Positions 1-9,250 of a stretch of DNA of 64,000 bases are shown one piece after another; the stretch's first letter is position 1; every line of letters starts with the position of its first letter. The stretch lies in contig JAYPAN010000005.1 in NCBI GenBank assembly GCA_038123715.1, positions 21,213 through 85,212 of the forward strand. Reading direction: 5' to 3'. The translations under genes were made by a program, and so were the position numbers. Source of the stretch: JAYPAN01 sp038123715 (lineage in GTDB: Bacteria; Pseudomonadota; Alphaproteobacteria; RS24). Under the pieces are notes generated by a model. The model had not been told where the DNA came from. It did not search any database and worked only from the letters and a program-made list of their open reading frames with translations.

Positions 1-510
1 AGCCTTGATGAAAGCGGCACAAAAGGGTTGGAGGAAGAACGCCGCCTCGCCTATGTCGGCATTACCCGCGCCCGCAAGGCGGCGACCATTTCCTTTGCCG
101 GCAATCGGCGCACGCATGGCCAATGGTTATCAGCCCTGCCCTCGCGCTTTATTGACGAATTGCCGCGCGAGCATGTGGAAGTCGCCGAAGAGACTCATGA
201 TGCAGGAGGCTTTTCCAATCAAAGCCGCTTTGCCAATGATTTTTCCGCCTCCAGCTATTCAAGCCCCGGCTGGCAACGCGCACAGGCCAATCGCCAAAAA
301 TACCAGCCCGCCACCCCGCCAGTGATAAATGCCAAGGCCGAGCCGGTCGCCTCAAGCATGAATGCCAGCCGCTTCGAACGCGGCGAACGGATATTCCATC
401 AAAAATTCGGCTATGGCCGTATCGAGACGATTGACGGCAATAAGCTGACCGTCGCCTTTGAAAAGGCCGGCACGAAAAAGGTTCTCGACAGCTATGTTGA
501 GCGCCCCTGA
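1..510 (+). CDS. uvrD: ATP-dependent DNA helicase UvrD/PcrA, C-terminal part (5' end outside window)
   Basis: This is the last 169 residues of a superfamily 1A helicase that unwinds DNA in nucleotide excision and mismatch repair. The frame is open from the first base. It begins with the helicase motif VI region (LAYVGITRARK, about residues 19-29 of the visible part), which contains the arginine that contacts ATP in this family. A variable, Ser/Pro/Gln-rich stretch follows. The protein ends in the short basic Tudor-like domain of PcrA/UvrD (FERGERIFHQKFGYGRI, ending VERP), which binds RNA polymerase in PcrA. The N-terminal helicase motifs lie outside the window. Its TGA stop shares one base with the ATG of prmA, so the two genes are probably co-transcribed. 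The family is certain; UvrD versus PcrA naming is conventional. Confidence 0.93.
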   Translation, partial: SLDESGTKGLEEERRLAYVGITRARKAATISFAGNRRTHGQWLSALPSRFIDELPREHVEVAEETHDAGGFSNQSRFANDFSASSYSSPGWQRAQANRQKYQPATPPVINAKAEPVASSMNASRFERGERIFHQKFGYGRIETIDGNKLTVAFEKAGTKKVLDSYVERP

Positions 511-1373
511 TGGGCGACCATGCCGGTTGGAAATTATCTGTCACAAGCACTGACAACGATAATGCGGATGCATTGGAAGCCTTTTTGGAAACGCTTGGCG
601 CGGGGGCGGTGTCACGCAGTGTCGCACAAAATGCCATTGTGCGCTTTGACGCTTATTTTGACATCCAACCCGATATCAGCTTATTCACGCGCAATGCTGA
701 CCTGCCCGCATATGGCGATTTGTCGCTTGAGCCATTGCCAGAAATTGACTGGGTGAACGAAAGCCAGAAAAATCTGCCGCCTGTCCATGTGCCGCCTTTT
801 ATGCTGCATGGCGCGCATGACCGGCCTACCATGCGCGGCGGGCGTCAATGCCTAGAGGTTGAGGCAGGGCTGGCTTTCGGCTCCGGTCATCATGGCACGA
901 CTAAAGGCTGCCTTGCCCTGCTGACCCGATTGGCAAAACGGCGCAAAATATCCGAAATGCACCTTGCCGATATTGGCTGTGGCTCCGGCGTATTGGCTAT
1001 GGCGGCGGCACGCTTGGGCGCGTCCTTAATCTATGCCAGCGATATTGACCCGGACGCGATTGCCGTCACCCGCGCCAATGCAAAGCTGAACCGTCTCTCG
1101 CCGCAAATCCACGCCTTTTGTTGTGCCGGCATGACCCATCCCAATTATCGCACGCAGCGTTTCGATTTGATTTTCGCCAATATACTGGCGCGCCCGCTTG
1201 TCCATCTCGCGCCTGTCTTGGTTGAACATTTGGACGACGGAGGGCGGTTGATTATTTCCGGCCTGTTGCGCGAACAAGCGCGTATGGTGCTGGCGCGCTA
1301 TCGGCAATTGGGATTATGGCCGGAAGCGCGGTGCGATATTGGCGAATGGACGAGCCTTACCTTGCGACGCTAG
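510..1373 (+). CDS. prmA: 50S ribosomal protein L11 methyltransferase
   Basis: PrmA uses S-adenosylmethionine to trimethylate amino groups of ribosomal protein L11 in the cytoplasm. The product is 287 residues, normal for the family. It has a poorly conserved N-terminal substrate-recognition domain (about 1-110), then the PrmA signature LAFGSGHHGTTKGC (about 121-134), the SAM-binding motif DIGCGSG (about 154-160) and the catalytic-domain motif FANILARPL (about 222-230). The ATG at 510 overlaps the uvrD stop in a TGATG junction, which fixes the start and implies translational coupling. An aminopeptidase gene follows 23 bases downstream on the same strand. Nothing is unusual except that the usual GTGxHPTT signature reads GSGHHGTT here, a mild variation. 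Confidence 0.93.
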   Translation: MGDHAGWKLSVTSTDNDNADALEAFLETLGAGAVSRSVAQNAIVRFDAYFDIQPDISLFTRNADLPAYGDLSLEPLPEIDWVNESQKNLPPVHVPPFMLHGAHDRPTMRGGRQCLEVEAGLAFGSGHHGTTKGCLALLTRLAKRRKISEMHLADIGCGSGVLAMAAARLGASLIYASDIDPDAIAVTRANAKLNRLSPQIHAFCCAGMTHPNYRTQRFDLIFANILARPLVHLAPVLVEHLDDGGRLIISGLLREQARMVLARYRQLGLWPEARCDIGEWTSLTLRR

Positions 1374-1396
1374 CCCTGCAGCGCTAGGATGGAGAC

Positions 1397-3208
1397 ATGT
1401 TTCAAGACTTTACCGATGACACGACCGATAAAAGCGTTCTGGCCGCGCGCCTCGCACAATTGCGCCGCCAGTTGAAACAGCAAAAGCTGGACGGGTTTCT
1501 GGTGCCACGCGAAGATGCGTTTCAAGGCGAATATGTGCCTGCGGCCAATGAGCGTCTGAAATATATAACCGGCTTTGGTGGCTCAGCAGGCATGGCCGTT
1601 GTGCTGGCTAAAAAAGCCGCCCTGTTTGTCGATGGCCGCTATGAATTGCAAGCGCCGCAGCAGACCGACACCGCGCTGTTTTCAGTTGAGCCGCTTATGC
1701 GCGTGCCGCCATCGCAATGGCTGGCGGCGCAAGTGAAAAAGGGCTGGCGTATCGGCATTGACCCGCGCCTGCATGTCCAAAGCGCGGTTAAAAGACTGCG
1801 CGATGCGTTGACCGAAAAGGGTGCAGAATTGGTTTATCTCTCTGCCAATCCGGTTGATGCGATTTGGCGCGACCGGCCTGCCCTGCCGCAAACAGCAGTG
1901 CAGACGCATAGCGAAAAGCTGGCCGGTCAGAGCGCAGCAGAAAAACGCGCCGCCCTTGCCGCAAAATTGAAACAGGCCGGGCAGGATTCGATGATTGTCG
2001 CCCAGCCGGAAAACATTGCCTGGCTGTTAAATATCCGCGCTGATGATGTGCCGCATACACCGTTTGCGCTGTCTTTCGGCATATTGCATAAATCTGCCCG
2101 CTTTGACTGGTTTATTGATGCCAAGCGCGTGTCGGCAGCCTGTCGCGCCCATATCGGCAAGGGCGTGCGCCTTGCGCCGCCCGACAATTTGCAAGAAGCC
2201 CTTGCCAAACTGTCCGGTAAAACAGTGCGGCTTGACCCGGATGCCACCTCGGCATGGTTTGTTGATGCCCTGGCCGGTAGCCATATTGTTTATGCGCCTG
2301 ATTTATGCGCCCTGCCCAAAGCCTGCAAAAACAAGGCGGAAATTGGCGGTGCGATTGCCGCCCATAAGCGCGACGGCGTGGCGCTGTGCCGGTTTCTGCA
2401 TTGGCTGGAAACAGCAGCCCCCAAGGGTGGCATTGACGAAATCAGCGCCGCGCAAAAGGCAGAAGCATTTCGCGCCGCGACCGGTCGCCTGAAAGATTTG
2501 AGCTTTGACACAATTTCCGGTGCCGGCCCGAATGGCGCGATTGTGCATTACCGCGTGACGGAAAAAACCAATCGTCGCCTGCGTCCCGGCGATTTATATC
2601 TGATAGATAGTGGCGGCCAATATGATGACGGCACAACCGATGTCACCCGCACTGTGCTTATCGGTGGCAAAGCCCCACCGGCAGGCGCAATCGCGTCATT
2701 CACGCGGGTTTTGCGCGGCCATATCGCGCTTGCCATGGCGCGTTTTCCCGAAAGCACCAATGGTATGCAGCTCGACACGCTGGCGCGCGCGCCGCTTTGG
2801 GCGGCAGGGCAGGACTTCGACCACGGCACTGGTCATGGCGTTGGCAGCTATTTATCAGTGCATGAAGGCCCGCAGCGCATCTCAAAGGGTGGCACAGTGG
2901 CTTTGCAGCCGGGCATGATTGTTTCCAATGAGCCGGGCTTTTACCATGCCGGTCGCTTCGGCATACGGATTGAAAATCTGCAATATGTGACCGCCGCAAA
3001 CCGCACCAAGGCGGGAGAACGCGCCATGCTTGGCTTTGACGCGCTGACCCGCGCGCCGATTGACCGGCGGCTGATTGACAAGAAAATGCTGAGCAAGGAT
3101 GAGACAGTCTGGCTCAATGCCTATCATGCCCGCGTGTTGAAGGACATCGGCCCGAAACTGAACAGACCGGCGCAGCAATGGTTGAAACGCGCCTGCGCGC
3201 CGCTTTAG
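1397..3208 (+). CDS. Aminopeptidase P family protein (Xaa-Pro aminopeptidase, M24B)
   Basis: This is a cytoplasmic metallopeptidase expected to remove an N-terminal residue that precedes proline. At 603 residues it matches the long three-domain type: two creatinase-like N-terminal domains (about 1-310) and a C-terminal pita-bread catalytic domain (about 315-600). The five metal ligands are recognisable: Asp in LIDSGG (about 403), Asp in TTDVTRT (about 414), His in GTGHGVGSYLSVHEGP (about 480), Glu in SNEPGFY (about 511) and Glu in GIRIENL (about 525). No signal peptide is seen. It is the last gene of the uvrD-prmA string and ends 3 bases from the end of the convergent ligA, with no obvious terminator between them. 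Function is confident at family level; the physiological peptide substrate is unknown. Confidence 0.92.
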   Translation: MFQDFTDDTTDKSVLAARLAQLRRQLKQQKLDGFLVPREDAFQGEYVPAANERLKYITGFGGSAGMAVVLAKKAALFVDGRYELQAPQQTDTALFSVEPLMRVPPSQWLAAQVKKGWRIGIDPRLHVQSAVKRLRDALTEKGAELVYLSANPVDAIWRDRPALPQTAVQTHSEKLAGQSAAEKRAALAAKLKQAGQDSMIVAQPENIAWLLNIRADDVPHTPFALSFGILHKSARFDWFIDAKRVSAACRAHIGKGVRLAPPDNLQEALAKLSGKTVRLDPDATSAWFVDALAGSHIVYAPDLCALPKACKNKAEIGGAIAAHKRDGVALCRFLHWLETAAPKGGIDEISAAQKAEAFRAATGRLKDLSFDTISGAGPNGAIVHYRVTEKTNRRLRPGDLYLIDSGGQYDDGTTDVTRTVLIGGKAPPAGAIASFTRVLRGHIALAMARFPESTNGMQLDTLARAPLWAAGQDFDHGTGHGVGSYLSVHEGPQRISKGGTVALQPGMIVSNEPGFYHAGRFGIRIENLQYVTAANRTKAGERAMLGFDALTRAPIDRRLIDKKMLSKDETVWLNAYHARVLKDIGPKLNRPAQQWLKRACAPL

Positions 3209-3211
3209 CAA

Positions 3212-5338
3212 TCAGTCGCCGCTTCGGTCAAGCAAGGCGACCCAATCTTCCTCGGTAAACACTTGCAAGCCCAATTCTTCGGCCTTTGTGAGCTTCGAAC
3301 CTGCTCCCGGGCCGGCAACAACAATATCGGTTTTTGCCGACACTGAGCCGACCACTTTGGCGCCCAAAACTTCCGCCCGTGCTTTGGCTTCGGCGCGGGT
3401 CATGGTTTCCAGCGTGCCGGTAAAGACAATGCTTTTGCCGGCAATCTCGCTATCCAGCGCCACCGCTTCCGGCGCAATCGGTGCAACACCGGCAGCAAGA
3501 AGCGCGTCAATCGTGTCCCGATTATGCGGCTCATGGAAAAAATCGCTGAGTGCCGCGACCAGCGTGTCACCCGCCCCGTCAAGATTGGACAATTCTTCGC
3601 GCACTTTCTCATCCCCCGCCGCCAAGGCCTGACCGGCTGCCTGCAAAGCGTCAATCGAGCCGAAATGGCGCGCCAACATGAGCGCCGTGGTTTCACCGAC
3701 ATGGCGGATACCCAGCGCAAAAATAAAACGCTCCAACTCAATTGACCGGCGCGCCGCAATAGCGGCGAACAGTTTTTTGGCGCTGTCTTTCAAAAGCCCT
3801 TTATTTTTGCCGGATGTATATTTCCAAATATCGGGCGGCGACGCGGCATGGCGGCTTTCCAAGAGAAAAATATCTGGCGGGCTTTCTATCAGCCCCAAAT
3901 CACAAAAATCATCGACTTGTTTGCTGCCCAGCCCTTCAATATCAAACGCATTGCGCGACACAAAATGACGCAAACGCTCGCGCGCTTGTGCCGGACAGGT
4001 CAGACCACCCGTGCAGCGCGTCACCACATCCTGCGCGCCGTCTTCGCGCGTCTCGCGCACAGCTTCCGCCCCGCAGGCCGGACAGTTTTGCGGGAACACA
4101 TAAGCCGCGCTGTCGGCCGGACGGGCATCGGCAATCACCGAGACAATTTGCGGTATCACATCACCGGCGCGTTGTATGACCACCACATCGCCAATGCGGA
4201 TATCCTTGCGGGCAATTTCATCGGCATTGTGCAAAGTAGCATTGGACACCACCACCCCGCCAACTGTTACCGGATCAAGCTTGGCGACTGGCGTCATCGC
4301 CCCTGTGCGCCCCACCTGAATGTCTATGTCATGCAGGCGCGTAGTGGCTTTTTCGGCGGGGAACTTATGGGCAATCGCCCAGCGCGGCGCGCGCGACACA
4401 AAGCCCAGACGGCTTTGCAAATCCAGCCGGTCAACCTTATAAACCATGCCGTCAATATCATAACCCAGTGCGGCACGGCGGCTTTCAATTTCCGCCCAAT
4501 GCGCCATCAGCCCCGCCGCATCGAGCAGGCAGGTGAATTCGGGATTGGTGGAAAAGCCCATTTTGGCGAAAAACTCAATCATTCCCGATTGCGTGTCAGC
4601 CGGTAGATTGGACAGTTCGCCCCAAGCATAGGCAAAAAACCGCAAAGGCCGTTTGGCGGTGATTGTGCTGTCAATCTGGCGCAGGCTGCCAGCCGCCGCA
4701 TTGCGCGGATTGGCGAATATCTTGCCACCCGCGGCCGCTTGCCGTTTATTCAGCGCGGCAAACTCTTGATGCCCCATATAGACTTCGCCACGCACTTCCA
4801 ATACCTCCGGCGCGCCATCCGGCAAATGTTCCGGCACATCGTCCAGCGTGCGTAAATTGGCGGTGATATCCTCGCCGACCCGACCATCGCCGCGCGTCGC
4901 CCCGCGCACAAAAACACCCTTTTCATAGCGCAGGCTGGCCGACAGGCCGTCAATTTTTGGCTCCGAGGTAAAAGCCAGTGTCTCATCCTCCGGCCAATTG
5001 AGGAACCGGCGTATACGGGCGACAAAATCATCAACATCACCCGCATCAAAAGCATTGCCCAATGACAGCATTGGCACGCTGTGTTCGACTTTACCGAACG
5101 GCCCGCTTGGTGCCACACCAACGCGGTCGGACGGGCTGTCAGCGCGCTTCAGGTCTGGAAACCGTGCCTCAATCGCATCATTACGCAAACGCAGCGCATC
5201 ATATTCGGCATCGGTAATTTGCGGCGCATCTTCATTATAATAGGCTGCATCATGCGCGGCGATTTCTTCCGCCAAACGCGCCAGCTCCTGCGCCGCTTGC
5301 GCTTCCGATAAATCGTCAATGGCAATGTCGCGGGTCAT
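3212..5338 (-). CDS. ligA: NAD-dependent DNA ligase
   Basis: LigA seals nicks in duplex DNA using NAD+ during replication and repair. The 708-residue product has the full family architecture: domain Ia (about 1-75), an adenylation domain with the AMP-accepting lysine in EPKIDG (Lys about 128), an OB fold, a four-cysteine zinc finger (CPACGAEA then CTGGLTCPAQ, about 415-440), a helix-hairpin-helix domain (about 450-600) and a C-terminal BRCT domain (about 632-708). The start ATG is two bases after the recN stop, so ligA ends the dcw-lpxC-bamD-recN-ligA run. It faces the aminopeptidase gene tail to tail. Nothing is missing. Confidence 0.97.
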   Translation of the reverse strand: MTRDIAIDDLSEAQAAQELARLAEEIAAHDAAYYNEDAPQITDAEYDALRLRNDAIEARFPDLKRADSPSDRVGVAPSGPFGKVEHSVPMLSLGNAFDAGDVDDFVARIRRFLNWPEDETLAFTSEPKIDGLSASLRYEKGVFVRGATRGDGRVGEDITANLRTLDDVPEHLPDGAPEVLEVRGEVYMGHQEFAALNKRQAAAGGKIFANPRNAAAGSLRQIDSTITAKRPLRFFAYAWGELSNLPADTQSGMIEFFAKMGFSTNPEFTCLLDAAGLMAHWAEIESRRAALGYDIDGMVYKVDRLDLQSRLGFVSRAPRWAIAHKFPAEKATTRLHDIDIQVGRTGAMTPVAKLDPVTVGGVVVSNATLHNADEIARKDIRIGDVVVIQRAGDVIPQIVSVIADARPADSAAYVFPQNCPACGAEAVRETREDGAQDVVTRCTGGLTCPAQARERLRHFVSRNAFDIEGLGSKQVDDFCDLGLIESPPDIFLLESRHAASPPDIWKYTSGKNKGLLKDSAKKLFAAIAARRSIELERFIFALGIRHVGETTALMLARHFGSIDALQAAGQALAAGDEKVREELSNLDGAGDTLVAALSDFFHEPHNRDTIDALLAAGVAPIAPEAVALDSEIAGKSIVFTGTLETMTRAEAKARAEVLGAKVVGSVSAKTDIVVAGPGAGSKLTKAEELGLQVFTEEDWVALLDRSGD

Positions 5339-5340
5339 GA

Positions 5341-7011
5341 TTAACCGGCCTGCAACAAACGCCCGGCGGCGGCACGCGCTTCATCGGTAATATCGGCACC
5401 GGCCAACATGCGGGCAATCTCTTCCAAGCGCGCATCCTTCGTCAAGGCCACCACCCGCGTCTCGACACCGTTTTCGGCAATCGCCTTGCTGACCTGCCAT
5501 TGATAATCGCCGCGCGCAGCCACTTGCGGCGAATGGGTGACAACCAGAACCTGCCCGTTTTGCGCCAAAGCATGAAGGCGCATGCCGACGGCTTCGGCCA
5601 CCGCGCCGCCAACACCTGCATCCACTTCATCAAATACAAGCGTGCATTCGTCATTTTCAGCCGCCAGACAGACTTTCAGGACGAGCATGAAGCGCGCCAA
5701 TTCACCGCCTGACGCGATTTTGGCAATCGGACCGGGTGTCATGCCGGGATTGGTTGACGCTTCAAATGATATGCGGTCAAGCCCCGACGCGCCTCCCTGC
5801 ATCACATCGCGCGTTTCAATGCGGGTGATGAAACTGCCGCCATCCAATTTAAGCGTCGGCAATTCCTGATTAACCCGACCATCCAATTGCTGCGCCGCCG
5901 CATGACGCGCCTCGGATAATTGAACCGCCGCGGCGCTATAGTCCGCTTCGGCCTCGGTGAGGGATTGGCGCAGACGCGCTTCTGCACCGGCACTGTCATC
6001 AAGCGCGGTCAGATTGGCGCGCAATGTTTCACCAAGCGCCGGCAATTCATCGCATGTGCAACCATGCTTGCGCGCCAGCCCGCGCAGCGCAAACAGCCGG
6101 TCTTCCACTTGTTGCAAGCGCGTCGGGTCATGGATGATTTTGGCCGCCGCTTCCTCCACCGCCGCACGCGCCTCAGCCGCTTCAATCAACGCCCGGTCAA
6201 TGGCCGATACCGCATTATCCAATGCCCCGCCCGCTTCACCGGCGGCGCGCTCCAGCCGTCGCAAAGCGGCGTTTAACGCATTATCCACGCCATTGTCGCC
6301 ACCCAAACTGTCGGCTGCCGCCGTCAAATCATCGGAAATTTTTTCAGCATTCATCAAAAGCAAGCGTTCATCCGCCAATTTGGTTTCTTCGCCCGCTTGC
6401 GGTGCCAATTCATCCAGCTCGCCAACTGCATGGGTCAAGAACTCCTGTTCCTCGCGCGCCCGGCTGTCGGCTTCAAGATGGGCGCTCAGCGCGGCACTGG
6501 CCGCTTCGCGCGCCGCATGAAGCGCCGCCACATTACCGACCATTTGACCGAGACCGGCAAAATCATCAAGCAGACGACATTGGGTGGCGGCATCGGTCAA
6601 GGATTGGCTTTCATTCTGTCCATGCACTTCCACCAGCGCCATGCCAATTTGGCGCAACAGACCCACACCTATTGCCTGATCATTGCAAAAAGCGCGGCTG
6701 CGGCCATCAGCCATTTGCTGACGGCGTAAAATAAGCGCGCCGGACGGGTCGGGCGGTAAGCCGTTTTCCTGCATCAATTCATGGGCTGTATGGGTTGGTG
6801 AAACCTGAAACTCTGCCGTAACACTGCCCTGCGCCGCGCCTTGGCGCACCAATGCCGCATCGCCGCGTGCGCCAACAGCCAGCCCCAGCGCATCCAGCAA
6901 AATCGACTTGCCCGCGCCGGTTTCACCGGTCAGCGTGCATAGCCCATTGTGCCAATCCAAATCGAGCGCTTCAATCAGAACAATGTCGCGTATCGACAGG
7001 GATACCAGCAT
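5341..7011 (-). CDS. recN: DNA repair protein RecN
   Basis: RecN is an SMC-like ATPase that acts at DNA double-strand breaks. The 556-residue product has a Walker A motif (GETGAGKS, about 29-36) near the N-terminus, a central Ala/Glu-rich coiled-coil region (about 160-370) and, near the C-terminus, an ABC signature (ASGGELARFML) and Walker B (LVFDEVDAGVGG). The ATG at 7011 is preceded by an AGGAG-type ribosome binding site. It lies 9 bases after bamD and 2 bases before ligA, so it is operonic with both. I saw no SOS box immediately upstream, which fits a gene inside an operon. Confidence 0.96.
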   Translation of the reverse strand: MLVSLSIRDIVLIEALDLDWHNGLCTLTGETGAGKSILLDALGLAVGARGDAALVRQGAAQGSVTAEFQVSPTHTAHELMQENGLPPDPSGALILRRQQMADGRSRAFCNDQAIGVGLLRQIGMALVEVHGQNESQSLTDAATQCRLLDDFAGLGQMVGNVAALHAAREAASAALSAHLEADSRAREEQEFLTHAVGELDELAPQAGEETKLADERLLLMNAEKISDDLTAAADSLGGDNGVDNALNAALRRLERAAGEAGGALDNAVSAIDRALIEAAEARAAVEEAAAKIIHDPTRLQQVEDRLFALRGLARKHGCTCDELPALGETLRANLTALDDSAGAEARLRQSLTEAEADYSAAAVQLSEARHAAAQQLDGRVNQELPTLKLDGGSFITRIETRDVMQGGASGLDRISFEASTNPGMTPGPIAKIASGGELARFMLVLKVCLAAENDECTLVFDEVDAGVGGAVAEAVGMRLHALAQNGQVLVVTHSPQVAARGDYQWQVSKAIAENGVETRVVALTKDARLEEIARMLAGADITDEARAAAGRLLQAG

Positions 7012-7020
7012 GGAAGGCTC

Positions 7021-7845
7021 CTAAAACACCTTCTCCAGCGCCCGCGAAATCCACGAACTTTCATCGCCGACCGGGCGCAAATCACGCGCCACCAAAATCC
7101 GGTAGCTGTCCGCATACCAGTCGCTGTCGGGGAAATTATAGCCCAGCACAGCGGCGACATTTTGCGCTTCCTGCGTGATGCCCAGCGACAGATAAACCTC
7201 GGTCAGGCGGTGCAGCGCTTCCGGCACATGCGCCGTGGTGGGGTAAGTTGCCACCACATTGGAAAAGCGCTTGGCGGCGGCGGCAAAATGACCCTTTCTC
7301 AGGTAAAAACGGCCAATATCCATTTCCTTGCCCGCCAGATTATCATTGGTCAAATCCAGCTTCATAATGGCATCGCGCGCATAATCTGTTTCGGGATAGC
7401 GGCGGATAAGCTCAATCAGCGCCTGTTTGGCGATTTCCGTCGTGCTTTGGTCGCGTTTCACATCCGATATGCGCTCATAATAGGACATGGCAATCAGATA
7501 ATAGGCATAAGATGCCTGCCGATTGCCCGGATAAAGCGACAGGAAACGCTGCGCCGTGGCAATCGCCTCATCATATTTATTTTGCAGATAATAGGTATAG
7601 GCGGCCATCACCATTGCGCGTCTGGCCCATAGCGAATAGGGGTGTTGGCGTTCGACTTCATCAAATTCGGCGGCGGCGAAAATCAGATTACCGGCTTCCA
7701 ATTCCTCAACCGCATTATTGTAAATCACTTCTACCGGACGCTCGATATATTGCGCGTCCAGCGTCGCCGAAGGGCCACAGGCCGACAGGGTTATCGCCGC
7801 CATGGCAGACAGGATAATTGCCCGAAGAGGTGAAGTGAATGTCAT
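7021..7845 (-). CDS. bamD: Outer membrane protein assembly factor BamD (ComL lipoprotein)
   Basis: BamD is the essential lipoprotein of the BAM complex that inserts beta-barrel proteins in the outer membrane. The chosen ATG at 7845 has an AGGATAAGG-like ribosome binding site and gives a 274-residue precursor with a lipoprotein signal peptide: a short basic start, a hydrophobic core and the lipobox LSAC with Cys about 23. An in-frame ATG at 7890 would add 15 polar residues before the signal and lacks a ribosome binding site, so I rejected it. The mature part is built of TPR-like helical repeats (AAYTYYLQNKYDEAI and similar, about 55-230). It sits between lpxC and recN, a common alphaproteobacterial order. 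The autotransporter in this window would be a client of the BAM complex. Confidence 0.94.
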   Translation of the reverse strand: MTFTSPLRAIILSAMAAITLSACGPSATLDAQYIERPVEVIYNNAVEELEAGNLIFAAAEFDEVERQHPYSLWARRAMVMAAYTYYLQNKYDEAIATAQRFLSLYPGNRQASYAYYLIAMSYYERISDVKRDQSTTEIAKQALIELIRRYPETDYARDAIMKLDLTNDNLAGKEMDIGRFYLRKGHFAAAAKRFSNVVATYPTTAHVPEALHRLTEVYLSLGITQEAQNVAAVLGYNFPDSDWYADSYRILVARDLRPVGDESSWISRALEKVF

Positions 7846-8045
7846 CTGCCTTATCCTGTTTGATGCCCTGTTTGATGTCCAGTGTGCCATATCAGCGATT
7901 GTAAAACAGGCACACCCGCCCGCTTTATGAAGAAGGGGCGAGTTTACATAGAGTTGCGCCGCGACACAATAATCAGAAACGAGTTGTGAACATTGAAATG
8001 AAGCAAAAGGCTCGGCAATCTGGCCTTGCCGGCAGGTTTTTCGGC

Positions 8046-9059
8046 CTATTCAGCCGCCATAACGCCTGTCAAAGCGGCATCACCCGCATCGAAATCATCG
8101 GCAAGAGAGACAATTTCAAAAGCGTCCGGATTGGCATAAAGCGCCGCCAGCAATTTGTGGTGCAGCGCATGACCGGATTTATAACCGCGATAACGGCCAA
8201 CCAAATTGAGGCCGAGCAAATATAAATCACCAATCGCGTCCAATAATTTATGCTCGACGAATTCTTGCGGAGAGCGCAAGCCTTCCTCATTCAGCACGCT
8301 TGTCTCATCAACAACAACCGCATTGTCCATTGAGCCGCCCAGCGCCAATCCAGCCTCATGCATGGCGTCAACCTGCGCTTGCATACAGAATGTGCGGGCA
8401 TTGGCGACATTTTCATCATAGCCGGTCGGCGACAATTTCATGACATGTGATTGACGGCCAATGGCACGACTTTCAAAGTCAATCTCAGCCTCAAATACGG
8501 TTTCACTGTCCGGCAGCAATTCGCAATAAGCGTCGCCATTTTCAACCCGCACCGGCTTTTTGATACGCAGCACACGGCGTGCTGCGGCCAGTTCAACTTT
8601 TCCCGCGCGGCGCAGCATGGTAACAAAAGGTGCCGCACTGCCATCCATAATCGGCACTTCCGGCCCGTTCACTTCGATAAAGGCATTGTCAATGCCGAGC
8701 AGGGCAAGCGCCGCCATAACATGCTCAATCGTGCCAACCTCGCAACCATGCTGATTGCCGATTTTCGATGACAGGCGACCGTCAACCACACGACCGCAAA
8801 TCGCCGGAATGGCGCTGTCATAGGCTTTTTTCATGTCTTTACGGACAAACACAATGCCATTATCAGCCGCTGCCGGGCGCAGTGTCATGGTGATATTGCG
8901 ACCGGTATGCAGGCCAATACCCTTGCAGCGGGCGGCGCGCGCCAGAGTGGTTTGCCGCACCGGCATGGAAGCCGCGCTTTCAGCCGCAAAAGCACACGCC
9001 ACCATAGACGCCGGAAAGCGTTCGTAAATCTGGTTTACCGTGGCGGGTGGCGGAGCCAT
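8046..9059 (-). CDS. lpxC: UDP-3-O-acyl-N-acetylglucosamine deacetylase
   Basis: LpxC catalyses the committed step of lipid A synthesis, removing the acetyl group from UDP-3-O-acyl-GlcNAc; it is a cytoplasmic zinc enzyme. The 337-residue product shows the zinc and catalytic motifs: His in IEHVMAALALLGIDNA, His and Asp in EHKLLDAIGDLYLLG, and the general-acid His in SGHALHHKLL. The entry motif GIGLHTG lies at about 47-53. The ATG at 9059 has an AAAGGA ribosome binding site; the N-terminus is about 30 residues longer than in E. coli before the first conserved motif, and an internal Met at about 32 is an alternative. The gene is separated from ftsZ by 191 bases with a probable terminator, so it likely has its own promoter. 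Confidence 0.96.
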   Translation of the reverse strand: MAPPPATVNQIYERFPASMVACAFAAESAASMPVRQTTLARAARCKGIGLHTGRNITMTLRPAAADNGIVFVRKDMKKAYDSAIPAICGRVVDGRLSSKIGNQHGCEVGTIEHVMAALALLGIDNAFIEVNGPEVPIMDGSAAPFVTMLRRAGKVELAAARRVLRIKKPVRVENGDAYCELLPDSETVFEAEIDFESRAIGRQSHVMKLSPTGYDENVANARTFCMQAQVDAMHEAGLALGGSMDNAVVVDETSVLNEEGLRSPQEFVEHKLLDAIGDLYLLGLNLVGRYRGYKSGHALHHKLLAALYANPDAFEIVSLADDFDAGDAALTGVMAAE

Positions 9060-9158
9060 GTCATCCTTTCAAGCCATGAAGGCTGTTCAATGCCTTATCT
9101 CTGACCGTGTTCTCTCACGCCCCACCTGTCATGACAAATAACAGTTTGTTGCTGTTTT

Positions 9159-9172
9159 TTACAAAAATGTAA
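9159..9172. promoter_or_regulatory. Small palindrome in the ftsZ-lpxC intergenic region
   Basis: The 14-base sequence TTACAAAAATGTAA is an inverted repeat with 5-bp arms and a 4-base AT centre, about 100 bases upstream of the lpxC ATG, in the AT-richest part of the local sequence. It could be a regulator binding site or part of an lpxC promoter, but I cannot name the binding protein. Confidence 0.25.
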
Positions 9173-9203
9173 TAAAGAAAGGTAAATCAGAAAGGGGCAA
9201 TGA

Positions 9204-9240
9204 CCGGGTCTCGCATGGCGCGCCTGCCCACGAGACCCGG
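9204..9240 (-). terminator. Probable terminator downstream of ftsZ
   Basis: A perfect 10-bp inverted repeat (CCGGGTCTCG at 9204-9213 and CGAGACCCGG at 9231-9240) encloses a 17-base loop, 10 bases after the ftsZ stop. Read on the minus strand it is followed by a pyrimidine-rich but not pure U stretch. It probably ends the dcw transcript before lpxC. Confidence 0.5.
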
Positions 9241-9250
9241 ATTGGCTTGC

